This document shows, in pieces, positions 50,801 to 62,636 of a stretch of DNA of 64,000 nt; the first letter of the stretch is position 1; the number at the start of each line of letters is the position of its first letter. The notes below the pieces were generated by a model. It saw only the letters and a program-made list of their open reading frames with translations, was not told the DNA's origin and searched no databases. The DNA comes from Branchiostoma floridae (taxonomy: Eukaryota; Chordata; Leptocardii; Amphioxiformes; Branchiostomatidae). The translations under genes were made by a program, and so were the position numbers. Location: contig NC_049984.1 of the NCBI RefSeq assembly GCF_000003815.2, forward strand, positions 9,516,398 to 9,580,397, in the 5' to 3' direction.

Positions 50801-51498
50801 CATGGAGGTGGGCATGAGAGTGGGGAAACATCATGTCATCCCACCTGGTCAAGACAGCTTCATAACATCGGCTTTCTGTGATCCACGTTGTCTCAGCCAG
50901 GTGTGTACATGTCACGTTCAGAGTGAATTCTATGCGGTGATCCTAGCCACGATCACCAAGTCCTTGCCGTATAATTAGGTACACAGCATTGGTTCTTTAA
51001 AAACACAGTTTAAAAACTATGTAGGTGTTGGCCTTTATGTGAAGGGGACACAACGTTATAAAAATAACGCTGGTAGTCTTCCGTCTTCAAATGTATCATT
51101 CTATCATTTTTGTTATGTTTTTTGGGGGGCTGCGTTTTAAACGACTCACTAGTGGATGGATGTCTCGCCCCTAGTACATTGAAGACCTCGGACAACCTAT
51201 CAAGATATTCGCCAACGTCCTTCACTCCCATCTTCTGGGTGTTCAACTCAGCCTGAGGCTGATCCGTGATGGTGTGGAGACGGACATCTCGCGAGATGAC
51301 AACTACGACTTCAACCTGCAGTTCGTCAGGACCCTGGGAGAGGAGGTTACCATCTACCCGGTAAGTGGCGCTTGCTCTCGTGTAAACCTCCCACTCTCCC
51401 CCTTGCATCTTTCTCTGTCTCTGTCTCTCTGTCTCTCTCTTTCTCTCTCTCTCTATTTCTCACTCTTTCTCTTTCGCTCTCTCTCTTTCTCCCTCTCC

Positions 51499-51536
<38 letters not shown>

Positions 51537-53093
51537 TCTCTATCTCTTCGGTTGATCTCGAAGCGTTATTGAAACAGAGCTAAGGCTTCTTCCTTGATGC
51601 CTGGCAGTGCAATGCAGCTTCGCTACATCGAATCACAAATAGTTGTCGTTCTAAGCTGAAGGCGAAGACAAATAAGACATTACGTCACTGTATATTACAA
51701 TTGTGTCTTGCCTTTGTCAGACCGATATAACTCACAGTTTACAATGTCAACAGGTTTTAGTGACTCTTTTACGCAAACGTTTACTCGTTGACTGTTACAG
51801 GGAGACACTCTGGTGATGGAATGCAACTATCGTACCGCTCACAAAGACAACGTTGTTTATGTAAGTGTACACCCATGCCGTTTTGTACTCCGTACTCCGT
51901 ACTTCGTCGTAGTCGTCCCTGTTCGGTAGCCTCTACCACGCTCCGCGGATCGTTGGTTCAATAGTACAAATTGGACAAATAGAGGAAATCTTGAGCTAGG
52001 AAACCTTGTACTGACTCCACTGGCTGGTCGACTCCCCTAGCACACTATTCCCTCTTTTTGTCCAATTTCTAATACAGTATTTGACCACCGATCCGCGGAG
52101 CCTGGTTACCTGTTAGGGACCGTTAATGCTGATTAAAATACGTTTTAGCCCTTAAAGCTTAGATTCCTACAACTATTAATACTGTTATGTAGAGTTCATT
52201 TCAGTCAATCGGTTCTAATTTAAGGAGACCTTGCGTGCCAGCACACTCATGCCTTTTCTACGTCACAAATGACAGGGCGGTCTCGGCACTCCTGAAGAGA
52301 TGTGTATGGACTTCCTGTTTTACTACCCGAAATTCAACCTACACAACTGCGACAGCTCGCCGCAACTCAGCAGAACTCTCAGCTTCGTCGGTGTGGAAGA
52401 TTATAACCTGTAAGCATCGGCATCTCCTGACGTTACGTGCTGACAAAGTACATTTTATATAACTCCCCAATGAATTTTTAAGCAAAGTTATCATATACTA
52501 GCTTTGTAGGCTTTAACCACTCTGTTGTACCCTTGTAGTGACCCTTTCCAGGTCCTGGCGCCGCCAAGTATGGTGAACAAGTCCTATGAAGAAGTGATGG
52601 AGGGTTTCCAATGGACAGATGAAAGGGCACAGCAATTCTCCTCACACCTCATGGATGGAAACTTCACCACCTACTGTTTCGGCAAGGGCAACAGCTCAAC
52701 AGTAAGACTTTACTTTAGGCAAACGCCTTTTTTGTCAAATATCTTGTGCATGACATATTTTTCTCTATGCCCTCAAGGGTCTTACCGCGGTGGTGGCTGT
52801 GAAAAGAATACGTCATCAAAAAGTGCCATTCTTTTTGTAATCTATTCATGAGCCAACAACATCAAAAGTAACTCTACACTGTCCTTCTATTTCTTTCTGT
52901 GGAACTACAGCTGCCGTCGACAGGAGAGATGCCCTTCCCCCGCGGGACAAGGGCACCTCCCCCGGACCCCTGCAGCCGGACTGCCTCCAGCGCTTGCCGC
53001 CCGGCGCTCGCTGCACTTCACGTCTGGGCCGCTGCCTTCATGGCGCTGTCGTGTAAAGTTTTGCACAGCTATTACATACAGATTCTTGATTGA
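47856..53093 (+). CDS. MOXD1: DBH-like monooxygenase (MOXD1-type), copper type II ascorbate-dependent family
   Basis: Twelve exons: 47856-48131, 48345-48491, 48937-49119, 49240-49326, 49941-50132, 50443-50545, 50734-50900, 51175-51360, 51801-51860, 52276-52409, 52539-52701, 52911-53093. They total 626 residues (human 613). A signal peptide (about 1-27) is followed by a DOMON domain (about 35-160, YNLFWKFDEEKIEFEAQVQ..GWVGLGLSPNGGMPGSD). The two-lobe copper monooxygenase core follows. All copper ligands expected from the DBH/PHM family can be placed: His245-His246 (LVHHLLAYKC), His321 (EMHYDNP), His402 and His404 (LHSHLLG), and Met476 (GTPEEMCMD). MOXD1 is an ER/secretory protein whose substrate is unknown. 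Intron 4 has a GC donor (AAG|GCAAGT). The C-terminus ends in a hydrophobic stretch, as in MOXD1. The ATG was chosen because it opens the signal peptide. Confidence 0.92.
51410..51545. repeat. CT-rich microsatellite
   Basis: A (TC)n/(CTTT) simple repeat of about 135 bp in the MOXD1 intron just after exon 51175-51360. The long serine/leucine frames here are artefacts of low complexity. Confidence 0.95.
51915..52120. mobile_element. Small MITE in a MOXD1 intron
   Basis: The arms pair: left GTCCCTGTTCGGTAGCC..GCTCCGCGGATCG with right CGATCCGCGGAGC..GGTTACCTGTTAGGGAC. Inner pairing continues through CAAATTGGACAAA. About 206 bp, no coding capacity. Confidence 0.7.
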
Positions 53094-53566
53094 GAGACTT
53101 ACAGACACATGCTATTTACTTCTTTTGAGTGGCATTTATAGCAATATACAGGAGAGTACAAAAAAGTAGTGTCCATTCATCAAACGCTTTATAAAACACT
53201 GCACTGATGTACACGTTGATTATGGGAAAACAATGTAGACATCTTGCAAGTTGTACACATATTTGATAGCACACCGATAGCAGTATAAAATGAGAGCAAA
53301 CTATGACAATGTCAACGATTCTGTCAATTAGACGCTTTCGAGTTCATACTTTCATTAGTCTCCACAAGAAACAAGAATTTGACTTAAATGAGACGTGTTT
53401 TGAATAAATGATCTTTGGCTGTAAATTTGGCCCACTCTATTTGTGTGTGTGAACTGTCAATAGATGAACGCCTGCAACTGGAAGATGCATGTAGAATGTA
53501 CCTTGCATGGTTTATTGGTTATCTTAACAGCCATGTGCCTTAGATAAGTATCATATGGTTTGGTCG

Positions 53567-53900
53567 CAGGGCTCGAAATACAACCTGCATATGCAGGTTA
53601 GTGCAGGTAAAATTGGAGCTGTGCAGGTATTTCTGGTGTCTACCTGCACCTAACCTGCACTGGTCCATGTACATTGTACTGGGTTTTATACATAAATGTC
53701 CTATGATGTAGGTGTATGTAGATTTTCATTGACTGTAACCACCTATAAAGTATAAAAAGTAGCAATTGTTCCTGACTAATTTTATTACGATCCATACTTC
53801 CTAGATTCAGAGTGGTGCAGGTAAAATTTGTCTGGTGCAGGTAATTTTCAATATTACCTGCACCAGTGCAGGTATGCAGAAAAAAGTCTTTCAAGCCTTG
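53567..53900. mobile_element. hAT-like MITE with TGCAGGT subrepeats
   Basis: The left end CAGGGCTCGAAATAC and right end GTCTTTCAAGCCTTG are hAT-style termini. The interior is built from inverted and direct copies of CTGCACCTAACCTGCA-like and GTGCAGGTA motifs. The 8-bp duplication is not clean (TTTGGTCG against TTGGGTCG, one mismatch, depending on where the right end is placed). Confidence 0.6.
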
Positions 53901-54308
53901 GGTCGAAAGACAGACACCTTGTAATAACAGATCGTCCATTGCTTTTCTTTTGCATGCGGAATTCTCTCTTGATTCAAAAGGCCACGACGAAACGTGGGGT
54001 TGTTAAAGCGTTACAACTTATGATTGACTAACCACCAAATATCTCTGACACCGTCCGAGAAGACAGCACATTTCAATCCATCATTTTTATAGCGTCGATC
54101 GGCGCCATGTTAGGCAACTCTAAATATCTACTCAAGCCATTTGCGCTAAAATAAACACAAAATTAGAGTGGGTGCTACAACTGACCAAACACATTAAGGT
54201 AATTTGTGCTAAAAATACACAGAAAAATACGTGGATACTGGGACTTATTAACAACACAACAAAGAGAAGAGATTGTCTCAATTGTACTGTGACAGTTATG
54301 ATGTACGA

Positions 54309-54609
54309 CCACCTTAAGCCTGAATCACACCTTTTCTCATACCTTCCCAGGCAATTTTCACACTTAACGCCATAATGTACTTTTACATGACAGGTAACAT
54401 TATCCAAGGCAAACAACCCGAGCTTAAACCGTAAATGACACTGTCAGTAGGTATGATATATATGACCGTCGTTGTCAGGCAGATGGCCTAGATGTGTCAT
54501 GCTGAGAAGTTATCACTCTTAGACAATTTGGTACGTAAACATCGCAGCCACTGGTGTCAAAACTGCCTGAGGAGATATGACAGAAGGTGTGAATCAGCCT
54601 TACGGCGGT
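54309..54609. mobile_element. Inverted-repeat element, about 300 bp
   Basis: The two arms of about 55 bp are imperfect reverse complements. The left arm begins ACCACCTTAAGCCTGAATC; the right arm ends GAATCAGCCTTACGGCGGT. The arms share CACACCTT, CATA and CAGGCA(A/G)TTTT blocks. No target duplication is evident. Confidence 0.5.
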
Positions 54610-56584
54610 TTATACATCATGAATGTCTCTTCTCTTACGGCTACAGCTCAGAGTATCCAGAGAAACATCGACAACTAATGGTGTGAACAAGCCTCCTTCA
54701 CAGCCCCCCCCCCCCCCCAATTCGACAGATGATGATGATGATTAGTAAACCAACTTCGATCGAATGAATTATTCCCTAAGATTTGTTTGTTTGAGCCATA
54801 TTTATTCATGAAAAGCTCAAATCGGCCTGCAGGCCGCTTTTCATTGAGGTCATGAGGGAGGTAAGGGTCAGATGAAAATATAACAGGGGTACAGACTACA
54901 TCGAGTCCTAATAAATCTATCAACATTTGTCACTACACATATATTATACATATACATGGCACAAAACATTGGTAAAGCTAAAGCTAATCTCAGTCTTCCT
55001 GCCAATTATCCCTAATTGGGTCTATGTCAATAAAAAGATTCAATTCAACTAGAAGAGAAGACTAGCTTAACCTTAGTCTAGCTTCCTTGATAGAGGGAGG
55101 TGTTTCAGCTGCGTTGGTGGCAGCAGAAGTGAGTATTGGAAAGGGCACAAAAGTTGGAGCACACTTCCTTCTTCAAGGCAACATCTCAAAGCGCGCCATT
55201 CAGATAGCGCTGTACATTCTAGGGTTGTTTAATGGTGAACTTTTCCTAGATCCGATAGACTTGGCGCAGAATAGGTCTTGTATTAGTATACTATAAAGTG
55301 ATATGCATTTTTCACTTCCTGAAAGTAATATTTGTCAGAACATAGCACACCGGTCCCCTTCCCTGCTTTAGGACTCCTTTAAGGTGTTTGACCAGAGCCA
55401 CAGGAAGAAGATTGGGGTAGGTCAACGTCCCTTACGAACAGAACATGTCTATGTCACAACAACGGCTTTTAAACATTCATTCATTCCCCACACATTGAGC
55501 GGAAATATTCTATGACGTGTATTTCCTAAGGATGTCAAACTGCTGCGTTTTAGTACCCCTTGATAAAGTTATTCAGATCATTTTAGATGTTCACATATTA
55601 AAGTTTTATTTGATAATATAGACCAGTTGAAAATGATCACAGCAATCAGAAAGAAGCAGCATACAGCAAGTGATCGTGTATCATCGTATGAGTAGTTTTT
55701 CTTTACACTATCAATTTAAACATAAAACAACACTTTATATTAGCCAACAAGAACAACATTTGTGTGGTGACCAGTATTATAACAAGTGCTAGAGCAGACC
55801 AGCTACTAAAAGACAATATCGCACAGCGAGTATCTACATGTGTAACATCAAACGCGTTCGCGTTGTGTTTTTTCAGGAGTAGGGGCAAATCATACAAGGC
55901 ATTTGCATTTAATGTTGTAGTTTCAACAGCTTTACCAAGAACGTGGTGAAAATAGGCATAAATACGAATAATTATATTACTATAGCCTATAGGCCATAAG
56001 TTAATAAAACAACGATCATAGGTAACGTTGTCACCAAATTATCTATTGTCAAGATAAATACCGCTCAACTTATCATTTCCTGAGCCCTAAAGAACTACTT
56101 ACGTATAAACATACCTAGTATGTACCGCATTATCATTTCCTGCTCAACAAGAACATTACAAGGGTTACATTACGTCAACATAATATATGCTGCGCAATGG
56201 TTGTCTTTACATTTGAACTATTGCAGTGTACGTATTGTCAATCATTGCAGATTAAGCAAGATTTGTCGCCAGGCACTAACAAGAACGACATAAATAAAAT
56301 TTTGACAGCATTGCCAGAATGCATTAATTGATAGTAGCTGAAAGTTCATTGAAGATCATCTCTTCACTTCCAGCCTCACCTTGGCTAATGTCACATTTCC
56401 AAACCGGGGCCCGGCCGGGCTGTTTGTAGAAACGAAACATAGAAAAGTATAAAAATTTACACAAATAATGCCCACGACTATTACGTCTTGTGTTGTTTGG
56501 TGCCTTTTATATCATACTTTTTCGTTCCCAAAAGTTGCCCGGTCGAGCCCCGGTTTGGAAATGTGACGTAGGCCTTTGTCGTGC

Positions 56585-58228
56585 TCATGCAGTCCTGGAC
56601 CGGGCGCATGTGTACCCCACCGTGACGTACTCCGGGTCCGGCGAAATCTGCCAGACCTCCTCGCTGTCCTTGCGGAGGACGTTGAGCTTGTACTCCACCG
56701 GCAGGCAGCGCAGGTCGCGCCGAGGAGCCCCCGTGGCAGGGTCGATACAGCGGGACCCCGTGTGCGTCTTCACCGCTACCCGGAGGGTGTGCGGGAACCG
56801 GTTGGCCTCAAAGTCGTCCTCATACCTGTAGGAAGTCAGTAGAATGATTTTGAGTTGTTAGTCTTTAATTTATTTTGAGTTAATTATGTAAGTTATTACT
56901 CCTATGTGCGATTATGTATGTCTTATGTTTATGCGATTGTTAAGTTGAAGGGCTCCCTTGGAAAACAGTTTCTCGTAAACTAAAGGGACGACCCTACAAT
57001 ATCAATAAATAAAAATAGGTCGAGCAAGACAGACTGGCACTTAGCAGAGAAAACTGGTTAGACTGGCTGTAGGGGAAGTCGAAAGAAAATGTTCTCCGGG
57101 GAAGAACCCTTCAGCACTCATTCGTTACTATTTCAGCAATCATAGGGAACTTTTATTTTGCTTGGAGGTAAATCCAGAGATATTTCCTGACACAGAGAGC
57201 AAAAAGAATAAAAGTACTAAAAGTAAGAAGGCGTCTGTAGATAGCTTCATGAAGTTAACATAGGATGTGCTAGTGGACTGTGTTGAAGTTTTACTCACCG
57301 CCATGGGCAGACAGAACGGCCTTGGATGTTAGCACCGTCGTCGAAAGGGATCGGGGGCTGGGAGAGGTGCCTTCGGTAGTGCTCAGGTAGAGCGTCCGAG
57401 TCTGAATCTGAACCTGAGTCTGTCACATCTCTTGGCCGGCGGGAGTGGACGGCGGCGTCCCCACGGCCGTACACGGGGTACCGGAGCTGGTGGTGAGCTA
57501 GCCTCGCCAACAGGCCGTCCGAGCTCGCTTCTCCCTCCAAACGATCAAAGTTGTTAAATTGAAGAAACTTCTCACGAAGATTTTCTGTCGTCGAGACAGT
57601 GGGGTTTCTCCTGGTCTCGTCTTCTTCTGAGGCTTGTTGTAGAGCTGTCACACTTTTTGGGTGCGTGACAGATAGTGGGATGTCTTCTGTACGTGACTGT
57701 TGGTCCAGGTCTGAAGACGACGACCCATCTACGTCAATCGGATGATCAGTCGGACGAGCAGACGTCATGAGGGGCGACGTCATCACAGCGATCACGAGAG
57801 CGACAATCTGGTGTGAAATGTGAAAGAAAATTATCTACCTGAGCGCACAGGTACAAGGCCACGATATTACCGGTCTACGACATGACATCGCTGTACACAG
57901 CAATAAAGAACACTGGATCTGAAGAAATTCTGTCTAATGGAACTATATCAAGACTCCATGTTACGAGGCAGAAAAGCACTATGCTCACGTGCCTTGGTGC
58001 GTCTAAAAATCTCGGAGACAAATAATATTGATTGTGTCCACCACAACGCGTTATACACGTCTGTCATTGAACATGGACGGGCTTGGTTGTCAGAAAAACG
58101 AGAAGAAGGGGTCTTATACAGAAGAAGCGTTAAAGCACAAGCGTATCTTGTCTGATATGCCATTGAATATTAGAATCAGAAGGCTAAGCTTCCATATCAA
58201 GTTAAGTACTCACCATCGGATGTTCCAT
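56585..58228 (-). CDS. Interleukin-17-like cytokine precursor A
   Basis: Minus-strand exons 58228-58214 (ATG, 5 codons), 57807-57299 and 56825-56585 give 254 residues. The N-terminus MEHPMIVALVIAVMTSPLM is a signal peptide split by the first intron. A long serine/acid-rich pro-region runs to RRPR (128-131), a furin-type site. The mature part has CPWR (172-175), YEDDFEANRFP, GSRCIDPATGAP, CLPVEYKLNVLRK and YVTVGYTC. These fit the IL-17 pattern (CPW..RYP..C.C/ID..G..PI..VLR..VGCTC). IL-17 dimers signal through IL-17 receptors in mucosal defence. Here the first cysteine of the VGCTC motif is Tyr, and its usual upstream partner is also absent. The last exon is GC-rich. Identification rests on motif pattern only; the family is called with good but not full certainty. 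Confidence 0.8.
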
Positions 58229-59337
58229 GTCTACTGGAGTCTTTTCGGCTGCTCACGTAGGTAGCAATGCGTGCAAAGTGTTCGCCGTTGTCTCTGAAGC
58301 AAGTACGATCGTGCCGTACCTTTAAACCACCTGTTCATCACCTGAGGGCAGACAAATCTTCTCACTCAAACCTCGCGCCATTTCTGCGGGACTGTCCCTA
58401 TCCGGGCAGTAACTATGGTGACGCTTGTCGTCACACAAGTTATCTATTGTTCTCTGGGTCAAATGCTGCGCAGGTACTTCCGATACCCGGTAAATGGGGC
58501 TCACATTCGCAGTACAACTGACAGCATCGAGTAAAAAATAGAACAATCTCACCAGTCACATGGCGCGATTTATGCAGAACCTAATTATCATCACGAGAAA
58601 GCTCGGGATGAGAGATTTCCTGTTCTATGTTTAAGACCTGACGTCGATTCTTACAATTACGTTACATTTTGCACGTGCTGCCTGCATGAGGATAATGAAT
58701 TCATGGCCTCATGTGCCTTTAAACACTTAGATATGTTTGCCCGTAGGTAATGATAGTTGCAGAATACAACTGATATTTCAAATGTGAGCTCATCAGAAAG
58801 TGCCTAAATTCTCATTTCTTGCTAACAGCTACTAGATTATGTAATATATTTGGGCAATGTCACAGTATCATGGCGTTGTCAGTAGCATTTGCTTAGTTTT
58901 AAGCACCAAGTACTTTTCTATATCATCACGACACATCAAAAGATATGCAGCTTATCTACTTATGACGTGATGTCGATTGGCGTGGGAGTTTTCTTTCCTG
59001 GCAAAAATGAATCATTATTCTTATCATGATTAAAATTATGCGTTAATGCAATGCCCAGGTGATCCCAACAACGTCATCACTATGATTCAGATAAAACTGA
59101 ATCATTTGGTTGACGTGCGTCCTGACCTGGTGCTGCATGATGACCTCATGCTAAGAATATCTGTCTTACATGACTTGTTCTTTTAGACACTTTCTTATGC
59201 AACATTAGTCTTAGATATCATCATCCTTCATAGCTCTTATCCGATATTGTGCAGGACATGCTGTTTGTAAAGATTCAATGTAACTCTTGGAGCTCCAGGT
59301 CAATCTTAGGTCATGGGTGACGAAAATTTTCCACGTC

Positions 59338-59835
59338 TTGGGAAAATCCCTTGATTAGAATGGTGGAAAATTCCATGTGCGTGTTCTTACGTCAGTTCAA
59401 CATTGTATTTTTACAACAGGCAAGTATCATAGCAAAACGTCCTCATATGTACAGTGGTAATGCGGTGGTATTTCTTTTGACATGATCTATCAAGAATGTA
59501 TATCGTAGGACCGGACGTCAGAACTTGATAAAGGTGTTTCCACCCTACAGATAGAGCACCTCAATGTTAGTCGAGATTGGCAAAGTATTTCGGCAAAAAT
59601 CAACATTATTTTTCTCTCCGTACTTGAACTTCCAATACACCGGCTATTTGTGTGGGAGCATCTTTGCATTTCACATATATATATAGTTTGGCGATTCTTT
59701 ATTTTTTTTTCATCTAAATAAAAATGAAAACCCAACCATTTTACCTATCTGTGGGGTAGTTTTGCAGTGTTGGACTGATGTAAGAACACGTGTGTGGAAC
59801 TTTCCACCATTCTAATAAAGGGATTTACCCCAAAA
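59338..59835. mobile_element. MITE with long inverted termini
   Basis: Left TTGGGAAAATCCCTTGATTA.. pairs with right ..TAATAAAGGGATTTACCCCAA. The arms continue through GAATGGTGGAAA, CGTGTTCTTAC and GTCAG/GTCCAACA blocks for about 75 bp. No coding capacity. Confidence 0.75.
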
Positions 59836-60129
59836 GAGCCCCTCTGAACACGAATGAATGGCCTTGCAGACTCCGCGGGCAACATTGATAGAAATGCCAA
59901 GGTCATAAGTCACATCCTACGTCAATCCTCCCAAGGTTAACGTTGCGTCTGATCGTCACGAAGCCTGACATGGTAACCAAACGTCGTTTCCTAGGTCTGT
60001 GTGTAGACAAAGAGAACATTATGAAAATGAAGGTCAGGCAATTATGTTGTTTGTGTTACCGCCGTATATAGTGCACCAGCTGAAGTAAAGAGATGACCAC
60101 AGATAAAAATGAGCTGTCACAACATTCCG

Positions 60130-60260
60130 TGATTACGCGACCCTCCTCACTCCACCCAGGTGTAAAATGGGTACCTGACTTCGGTCAGGGAGGTAAAAGA
60201 CTACCTTTACCTTCCGTCTGTACTTTGTCTGTACTTTGTACACTGTTAAGATTACATTAC
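60130..60260 (+). mobile_element. SINE 3' remnant
   Basis: CTCCTCACTCCACCCAGGTG, then ACCTGACTTCGGTCAGGGAGGTAAAAG. It matches the corresponding part of the degenerate SINE at 23.9-24.1 kb. No tRNA head is present. Confidence 0.45.
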
Positions 60261-60344
60261 TAACTTGAGTGCAGTGCTACATGGATTGAATTAATTGTTC
60301 CCGTCTGTTCAAAAGCAAATAAAAACACTCCGTGATGGGTAACA

Positions 60345-60730
60345 TTTTTATAACCTTCGCCAAGAAGGTTATTTTTTAAGACCAAATGGATTATGTTGAT
60401 ATTTTGTTTTTGATGAGAACTTGCTCGTGATGTGGGGTTGCAGGCCGAGGATTTAAAGAACTCTATTGGGGGCAGAGATGTCTGGATGGAGAGAGTGTAC
60501 CTGGTCCGGGAAACTTGCCCGTGACGATGATGATGATGAGGCATCGAAATTATCAGATTTGGGCCCAATAACGGCTTGTTACGGTACTGTAGCAGTACTT
60601 TGGTTTTGATATCTGGAGTTCTGGCTATGCTATATTGTATGGTCGTGCTTTGTGGGTGGTAGATAGCTACTGAGGCCGAGAGTATGTGGTGTAGGTTTGG
60701 GTCCCCTGGTTGAAGAATGTTACAACAGTA
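60345..60730. repeat. Hairpin-ended repeat, truncated copy
   Basis: Begins with the palindrome AACCTTCGCCAAGAAGGTT. Its interior (TGGTCGTGC..GGTAGATAGCTACTGAGGC..AGGTTTGGGTCCCC) is homologous to the middle of the larger element at 60957-62042. Confidence 0.5.
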
Positions 60731-60956
60731 CAACAGAATATGCGATGTTTAAGAAATGTTTTCCTTCAGGCGGGTCTGGGCTGACCTTCGCAACTTTTTT
60801 TTGACGTCACAACTCCAGTCACTATCACAGCCACAATTGTTTGTGTTAACTCATGTGTGTGTTCTCTTGTATCCATAGTAATCTTATCCTAAAATATCCC
60901 TCCTGTCTACCTCTTAGTCAGGTCAGGTCTGACAAAACAAGTTATTTCCAGATATT

Positions 60957-62042
60957 TACCTCCATGAAAAAATGGAGGTATAGTTTTGAGTGTGTCTGTC
61001 TGTGTGTCTGTCTGTGTGTGTGTCTGTGTGTCTGTCTGTGTGTCTGTGTGTCCGCATATTTGTGGTCAGCATAACTTGAGAACCTCTTGATGGACTACGA
61101 TGATATTTGGTATGTAAGTAGGGGTTGGGAAGACGAAGGTCAAGGTCAATTTTGGGCCCCATGGTGTGTGACCTTGGTACTGCAGCGCAACTTCCGGTTT
61201 TGCTATCTCTGTGTTCTGAACATGCTATGGTCAAGATTTTTAAGTATTAGATAGCTCTTGTGCTCAGGAAAAAATGACATAAGTTTGGGCCCCCTAGCGT
61301 CTAGTTTTGGGATAGCAGGGGCATTTTTGTCAAAAGCTTCTGACGAGGATAACTCAAGAAGGGAACAACGGATTTTCATGATTTTTGGTATGTAGGTACC
61401 TTAGACAATGTTGTACAAGATAAAATACTAATTATGCAAAATAGGAGTACATTTGCATAATTAATGAGAATATTCTATCATAGCAGTTTTTTCAATGTAT
61501 CTCTTGTCCCGTACGTGATATGGTCGTGACATTTGGCTGGCAGATAGCTGTCAGTGTCATGACAAAGTGGGGCAAGTTTCAGTCCCCTAACATTCAATTG
61601 TGGAACTGCAGGGGCGTTTTTGTCAAGACATTCCAAAGAGGATAACTGCAGAAAGGATTGACGGATTGCCTACATTTTAGGTATGCAGGTAGCTTAGGCA
61701 AAGATGTTCATAATGATATGCATGTTATGCAAACGAGGAGTTAATTTGCATAATTAATGAGGAAATTGTATAATTCCATTGTTTTCAATAACTGGACTTC
61801 AATAAATGTAATACATGTTAATATGATAGGTGGAATGTAAGCAGATACCAAATATGATAATGAGGAACTTATTTGCATAATTTATGTAAAAATTGCAAAA
61901 TCGCTTTATGATTTATAATGGGAATTTTATAATTGTGACATGTGTACGTTTGTCAATGATGAACAACACCATGCATAAATTATGTTAATGTCTTAGTCAA
62001 TTGCATGAAATTTACAAAAGCTCTGAATTTTCATGGAGGTAT
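60957..62042. mobile_element. 1.09-kb hairpin-ended non-autonomous element with internal duplication
   Basis: Starts TACCTCCATGAAAAAATGG, itself a hairpin, and ends TTTTCATGGAGGTA, the inverse of the start. A (TGTC/TGTG)n run follows the left end. Inside, a unit of about 290 bp occurs twice: GGCCCCCTAG..GCAGGGGCATTTTTGTCAA at about 61285, and CAGTCCCCTAAC..GCAGGGGCGTTTTTGTCAA at about 61577. Both copies include TTTGCATAATTAATGAG. No coding capacity. Confidence 0.7.
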
Positions 62043-62636
62043 GAGGTCGCCGAACTCTAGTTTATTCTGCTTTATATTTCTAATTTCAACAGTGAGATTA
62101 AACAATACTGTTCCATGTACATAGAGAAAGCAGTTTCCCCGATTTATACCGAATGTATAACATTGCTGATCAAAATCATGCCCACCGGTGGTATCACAAA
62201 ATACCATGAGCACGTCTCCAAACAAGATGACTAAAGTCCTAAGGAAATATTACTAGTAATTGCGCTGTTGTCAATAATTGTCAGTAAGCTGGCAGTGTGA
62301 ACATCATTATTTTCAAAGTCTTCATTCCACAGTAGAAATCGTTCGGACAGAATATTACCTTTTCAAGTTATAATTGTATCAACTTCTGTATACATTCATC
62401 ACCTTGAGCAACAACAACAACAACAGCATTAACGTTACACCAGGAGCAATACGAGCAGATACAAATGAAGTTAAGAGTCCGATTAAAACATTGCAACACA
62501 ACTACCTCACACTGGGGCTGTCCCCATGGAGTCTCGGTCAACTTGACCAAAAGGTTTCAATTCCAGCGAATCTTGTATACAGATTGGTCGCTAGGTTATC
62601 GCTTGTGGAGACCTGCCATTGCTGTATGGTACGGCA

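Larger units (their letters stand above)
53094..56584. other. Gene-poor interval between MOXD1 and the IL-17-like gene
   Basis: It contains the hAT-like MITE and an inverted-repeat element (listed separately), a C15 run with (GAT)n at about 54704-54740, and otherwise AT-rich DNA. Near 55380-55420 an exon-like block (DSFKVFDQSHRKKIG between AG and GTAGGT) is seen but has no partner. No gene can be supported. Confidence 0.5.
58229..62636. other. Repeat-rich interval between the two IL-17-like genes
   Basis: No gene is supported. It contains a TIR element (59338-59835), a SINE remnant (about 60130-60260) and two related hairpin-ended repeats (60345-60730 and 60957-62042). 58229-59337 and 62043-62636 show nothing recognisable; the promoter of IL-17-like A should lie just above 58228. 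Confidence 0.5.

Noticed and set aside
51286-51297. TCTCGCGAGA promoter-type motif
   Set aside because: It falls inside a coding exon of MOXD1, 3.4 kb from the start; most likely chance codon use (ISRD).
51274-51572. Serine/leucine-rich frames in MOXD1 intron
   Set aside because: Product of a CT microsatellite.
57937-58264. Plus-strand frames over the IL-17-like A first intron
   Set aside because: Antisense to a supported gene, no family resemblance, no splice context.
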